Below are positions 3,785 to 5,775 of a DNA stretch of 5,775 bases, one piece after another; within the stretch, counting starts at the first letter, position 1, and each line of letters starts with the position of its first letter. The position numbers were made by a program, and so were the translations under genes. This DNA comes from Candidatus Woesearchaeota archaeon CG10_big_fil_rev_8_21_14_0_10_36_11 (lineage in GTDB: Archaea; Nanobdellota; Nanobdellia; Woesearchaeales; GW2011-AR9). Under the pieces are notes generated by a model, which was not told the origin of the DNA, did no database searches, and saw nothing but the letters and a program-made list of their open reading frames with translations. Location of the stretch: the NCBI GenBank assembly GCA_002762845.1, contig PCYB01000023.1, positions 1-5,775 of the forward strand, read 5' to 3'.

Positions 3785-5636
3785 AAAAATCTTTCAATAT
3801 CTTTTCATACTCAACACTTACAATAAGACCTTCACGAGAAAAGCAATCATAATATCGTTTCCATACAAATCGTTCATCTAAGTATATCACCGCACCCCGA
3901 TCAGTCCCTGAACGAATACATCTACCCGCAGATTGGAAACATTTGTTCAACGCTGGAAATGTGTATCCATAGTCCCATCCTTTTCTAAACTTATCTTCAT
4001 AATATTGAATAACTTCACGCGTTTTAAGGTCAGGTTTTGCAAGTGGTAAGCCAACAACAATAACACCGTTCAATAAGTTTCCAGGGAGATCAACACCCTC
4101 TGCAAAATTTGCACCCGTAACGCCAAGGAGAACGCCACCTTTTTCATTCTCTAACCTAAAATCGTTCAGTAATACGTTCTTCTCCTCTTTACTCATATCA
4201 CTTTTTTCCCAAAATAACTTTTTATTTGATGTAATAAAATAACTAATCTTGTCCCGTAAATCATACGATGGAAAGAAAAGAGCGACATTGCCTGGAATTA
4301 GAGATGATACGTTCATGCACGTTTCTGCAATCTGTTTATACATTTCATCACCACGTAAAGTATATTTTGTTGATGTTTTGGGGATGATTAACGAAACTTT
4401 ATTTTCAGTAGGAAACGGAGAAGGATATTCTTTTTCAATCCCGCGTGATATTCCTAACACATCATTATACATAAAAACGGGTGTGAGGGTCCCACTCATT
4501 AACACGCCTGCATGAACTGATGCAAAGATATCTTTTGTAAGTAACGATGGATCAAGACAGGTATAACTTAACACGATGTTTGGTCCATATTTCGTCGTTC
4601 TTTCAGACACAAACCGTAAGAATCCTTTATCCTCCCCTAACCATTGAAGAAGAAAGTTTGCAATGCCACCAAGGTAACTTTTACGCTGTTTTTTTCGTAT
4701 TTCATCAGCAGCAGTTTCGAGTTCACTGACAAGATTATCGTAATCTGTAATCTTCTTTACTGCAGAAATAAAAATATCTTTCTGTATGATTTTTTCTTTC
4801 GTTCCATCTGTCCAGGTAGTCATATCAGTAAGAATTCTCATTAATTCTTGTAACCAGACAATCACGCCATTATACCCAAACTTTTTTGCTTCGTATACTG
4901 CATTCTTGAGAACATAACTACTGAGATTTGTGCTTAACATGTCTATTACTCGTGAGGGAAGGTTATGTGCTTCATCAACAATAACAATAACATCTTCTAA
5001 CGCAATGTCCATCTTTTTAAAAAGTGTTGATTGAACAAACGGATTAAAAAGATAATTATAATCGCCAATAATAATCGTTGCATCTTTTGCAAGGGCAAGA
5101 GCAATTTCATAACTACACATCTTTCGCTCTTTACTTAATGTAATAATCTCTTCATTATGTAACGGACCCATTTGCTTTAGTTCGCTTACGAACGCTTGTG
5201 CAGCAACAGACAGCCCTTTCTTATCTCGCGTCGTGATATAAAACTCACATTCTCCTTTCTCAACAACAGATTTACAAAATTCTGTAAAATCAACGCCAAA
5301 CAATCCCGAAATTTCCTGGCTGCACATCCATCGCTTTCCAATTAAATCAACACATGAAAATTGTGTTCCTGCTTTGTTTCGTATTTTCTGAAGGGTTTCA
5401 ATAGCAATATGATGTTGTGTATGCCGATTTGTAAGGAAAAATATCTTTTTTTTATGTTCTAACGCGTACCAAAGAGCGACGGAAAGAGCACTTGCAGTTT
5501 TGCCTAAGCCTGTAGGAGCATGAGCAAGAAGTATACGTCCGCGTGTAAGTGCATTTTCAACATCTTCAACAAGTTTGTCTTGCTCTTGACGCATAGTTTC
5601 ATGAGGGAAAAATGTATCAATCGGGAAAGAAGCCAT
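3771..5636 (-). CDS. xpd: XPD/Rad3-type 5'-3' DNA helicase with iron-sulfur cluster
   Basis: A superfamily 2 helicase of the XPD/Rad3/DinG group, expected to unwind DNA 5' to 3' in repair or related processing. Numbering here counts from a TTG at 5642; the ATG two codons later (5636) is preferred as start, giving 621 residues. Motifs in order: FPHETMRQEQ (12-21, Q-motif region); Walker A APTGLGKT (42-49, K48); four cluster cysteines C107 (KRWMC), C123, C132 and C176 (KMCSYE); DEAH (223-226); an Arch-like insertion at about 240-360; SGTLTP (383-388); GANFAEGVDLPG (510-521); and motif VI QSAGRCIRS (570-578). All catalytic motifs and all four cluster ligands are intact, and the length fits archaeal XPD. 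A TATA-like string lies about 30 bases before the ATG. In archaea the role of XPD in nucleotide excision repair is not firmly established. A DinG-like assignment is the main alternative, but the archaeal context favours XPD. Confidence 0.92.
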   Translation of the reverse strand: MASFPIDTFFPHETMRQEQDKLVEDVENALTRGRILLAHAPTGLGKTASALSVALWYALEHKKKIFFLTNRHTQHHIAIETLQKIRNKAGTQFSCVDLIGKRWMCSQEISGLFGVDFTEFCKSVVEKGECEFYITTRDKKGLSVAAQAFVSELKQMGPLHNEEIITLSKERKMCSYEIALALAKDATIIIGDYNYLFNPFVQSTLFKKMDIALEDVIVIVDEAHNLPSRVIDMLSTNLSSYVLKNAVYEAKKFGYNGVIVWLQELMRILTDMTTWTDGTKEKIIQKDIFISAVKKITDYDNLVSELETAADEIRKKQRKSYLGGIANFLLQWLGEDKGFLRFVSERTTKYGPNIVLSYTCLDPSLLTKDIFASVHAGVLMSGTLTPVFMYNDVLGISRGIEKEYPSPFPTENKVSLIIPKTSTKYTLRGDEMYKQIAETCMNVSSLIPGNVALFFPSYDLRDKISYFITSNKKLFWEKSDMSKEEKNVLLNDFRLENEKGGVLLGVTGANFAEGVDLPGNLLNGVIVVGLPLAKPDLKTREVIQYYEDKFRKGWDYGYTFPALNKCFQSAGRCIRSGTDRGAVIYLDERFVWKRYYDCFSREGLIVSVEYEKILKDFFKDS

Positions 5637-5661
5637 TTGCAAAAAATTAAATTTGAGAGTA

Positions 5662-5670
5662 CTTAAAAAA
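5662..5670 (-). promoter_or_regulatory. Putative TATA box for the helicase gene
   Basis: TTTTTTAAG on the minus strand is centred about 30 bases before the ATG at 5636 and 24 before the TTG at 5642. Transcription would start within a few bases of either codon, so it does not settle the start. It does support a very short or absent leader. Beyond it, 5671-5775 shows no convincing gene. Confidence 0.35.
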
Positions 5671-5775
5671 TGTTTGTTTTTGGAGAAAAAACTTCCTGTG
5701 TTATCCTAAAATAATTTCCCTTCGATAGATTATTTCGTTTCATTTTATTAATTCTCCGCTTTCATTTTTCGAATG

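Noticed and set aside
4249..4844. Three short plus-strand frames inside the helicase gene.
   Set aside because: They are antisense to conserved helicase sequence and have no recognisable motif.
1..5775. Search for CRISPR repeats, insertion-sequence ends, phage genes or toxin-antitoxin pairs.
   Set aside because: No regularly spaced direct repeats, transposase motifs, terminal inverted repeats with target duplications, or recognisable toxin or defence domains were found.

Overview
The window looks like chromosomal DNA from an AT-rich archaeon with a compact genome. The archaeal signs are: a tRNA gene interrupted by a short intron that folds into a bulge-helix-bulge (BHB) splicing motif; an XPD-type helicase with four cysteines placed for an iron-sulfur cluster; TATA-like boxes centred about 25-30 bases before start codons, implying mostly leaderless mRNAs; and short proteins with tight or overlapping gene ends. 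A DPANN-type lineage (Woesearchaeota-like) would fit, but that is inference from style and not from a marker gene.

Layout, left to right. (1) A two-gene plus-strand unit: a small GHKL-type (histidine-kinase-like) ATPase domain protein, overlapping by 8 bases the start of truD, a tRNA pseudouridine-13 synthase. (2) A plus-strand tRNA-Val(GAC) at 1687-1776 with a 17-base intron and unusual D-loop and T-loop bases. (3) A minus-strand PHP-domain phosphoesterase-like protein, convergent with the tRNA. (4) A 107-base divergent promoter region with a TATA-like box for each direction. (5) A plus-strand two-helix membrane protein with a bacterial-PH-like C-terminal domain. (6) A 225-base intergenic region with a strikingly GC-rich, imperfectly palindromic element (3238-3291). 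It is flanked by a strong TATA-like box on one side and an A/T tract on the other, so it is best read as a minus-strand small RNA gene. (7) A small plus-strand cysteine-rich protein of the YkgJ-like zinc/iron-chelating type, whose start codon lies in the spacer of a perfect 9-bp inverted repeat. (8) A minus-strand XPD/Rad3-type helicase whose 3' end overlaps the cysteine-rich gene tail-to-tail by 14 bases. The last 130 or so bases hold its promoter and no convincing gene.

Functional links are loose. truD and the tRNA gene share a tRNA theme, and the tRNA carries U13, the base this enzyme family modifies. The other genes look like housekeeping or poorly characterised single genes. I see no defence island, CRISPR array, insertion sequence or phage gene. 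The features most worth following are the GC-rich candidate RNA, the odd tRNA, and the inverted repeat over the YkgJ-like gene start.
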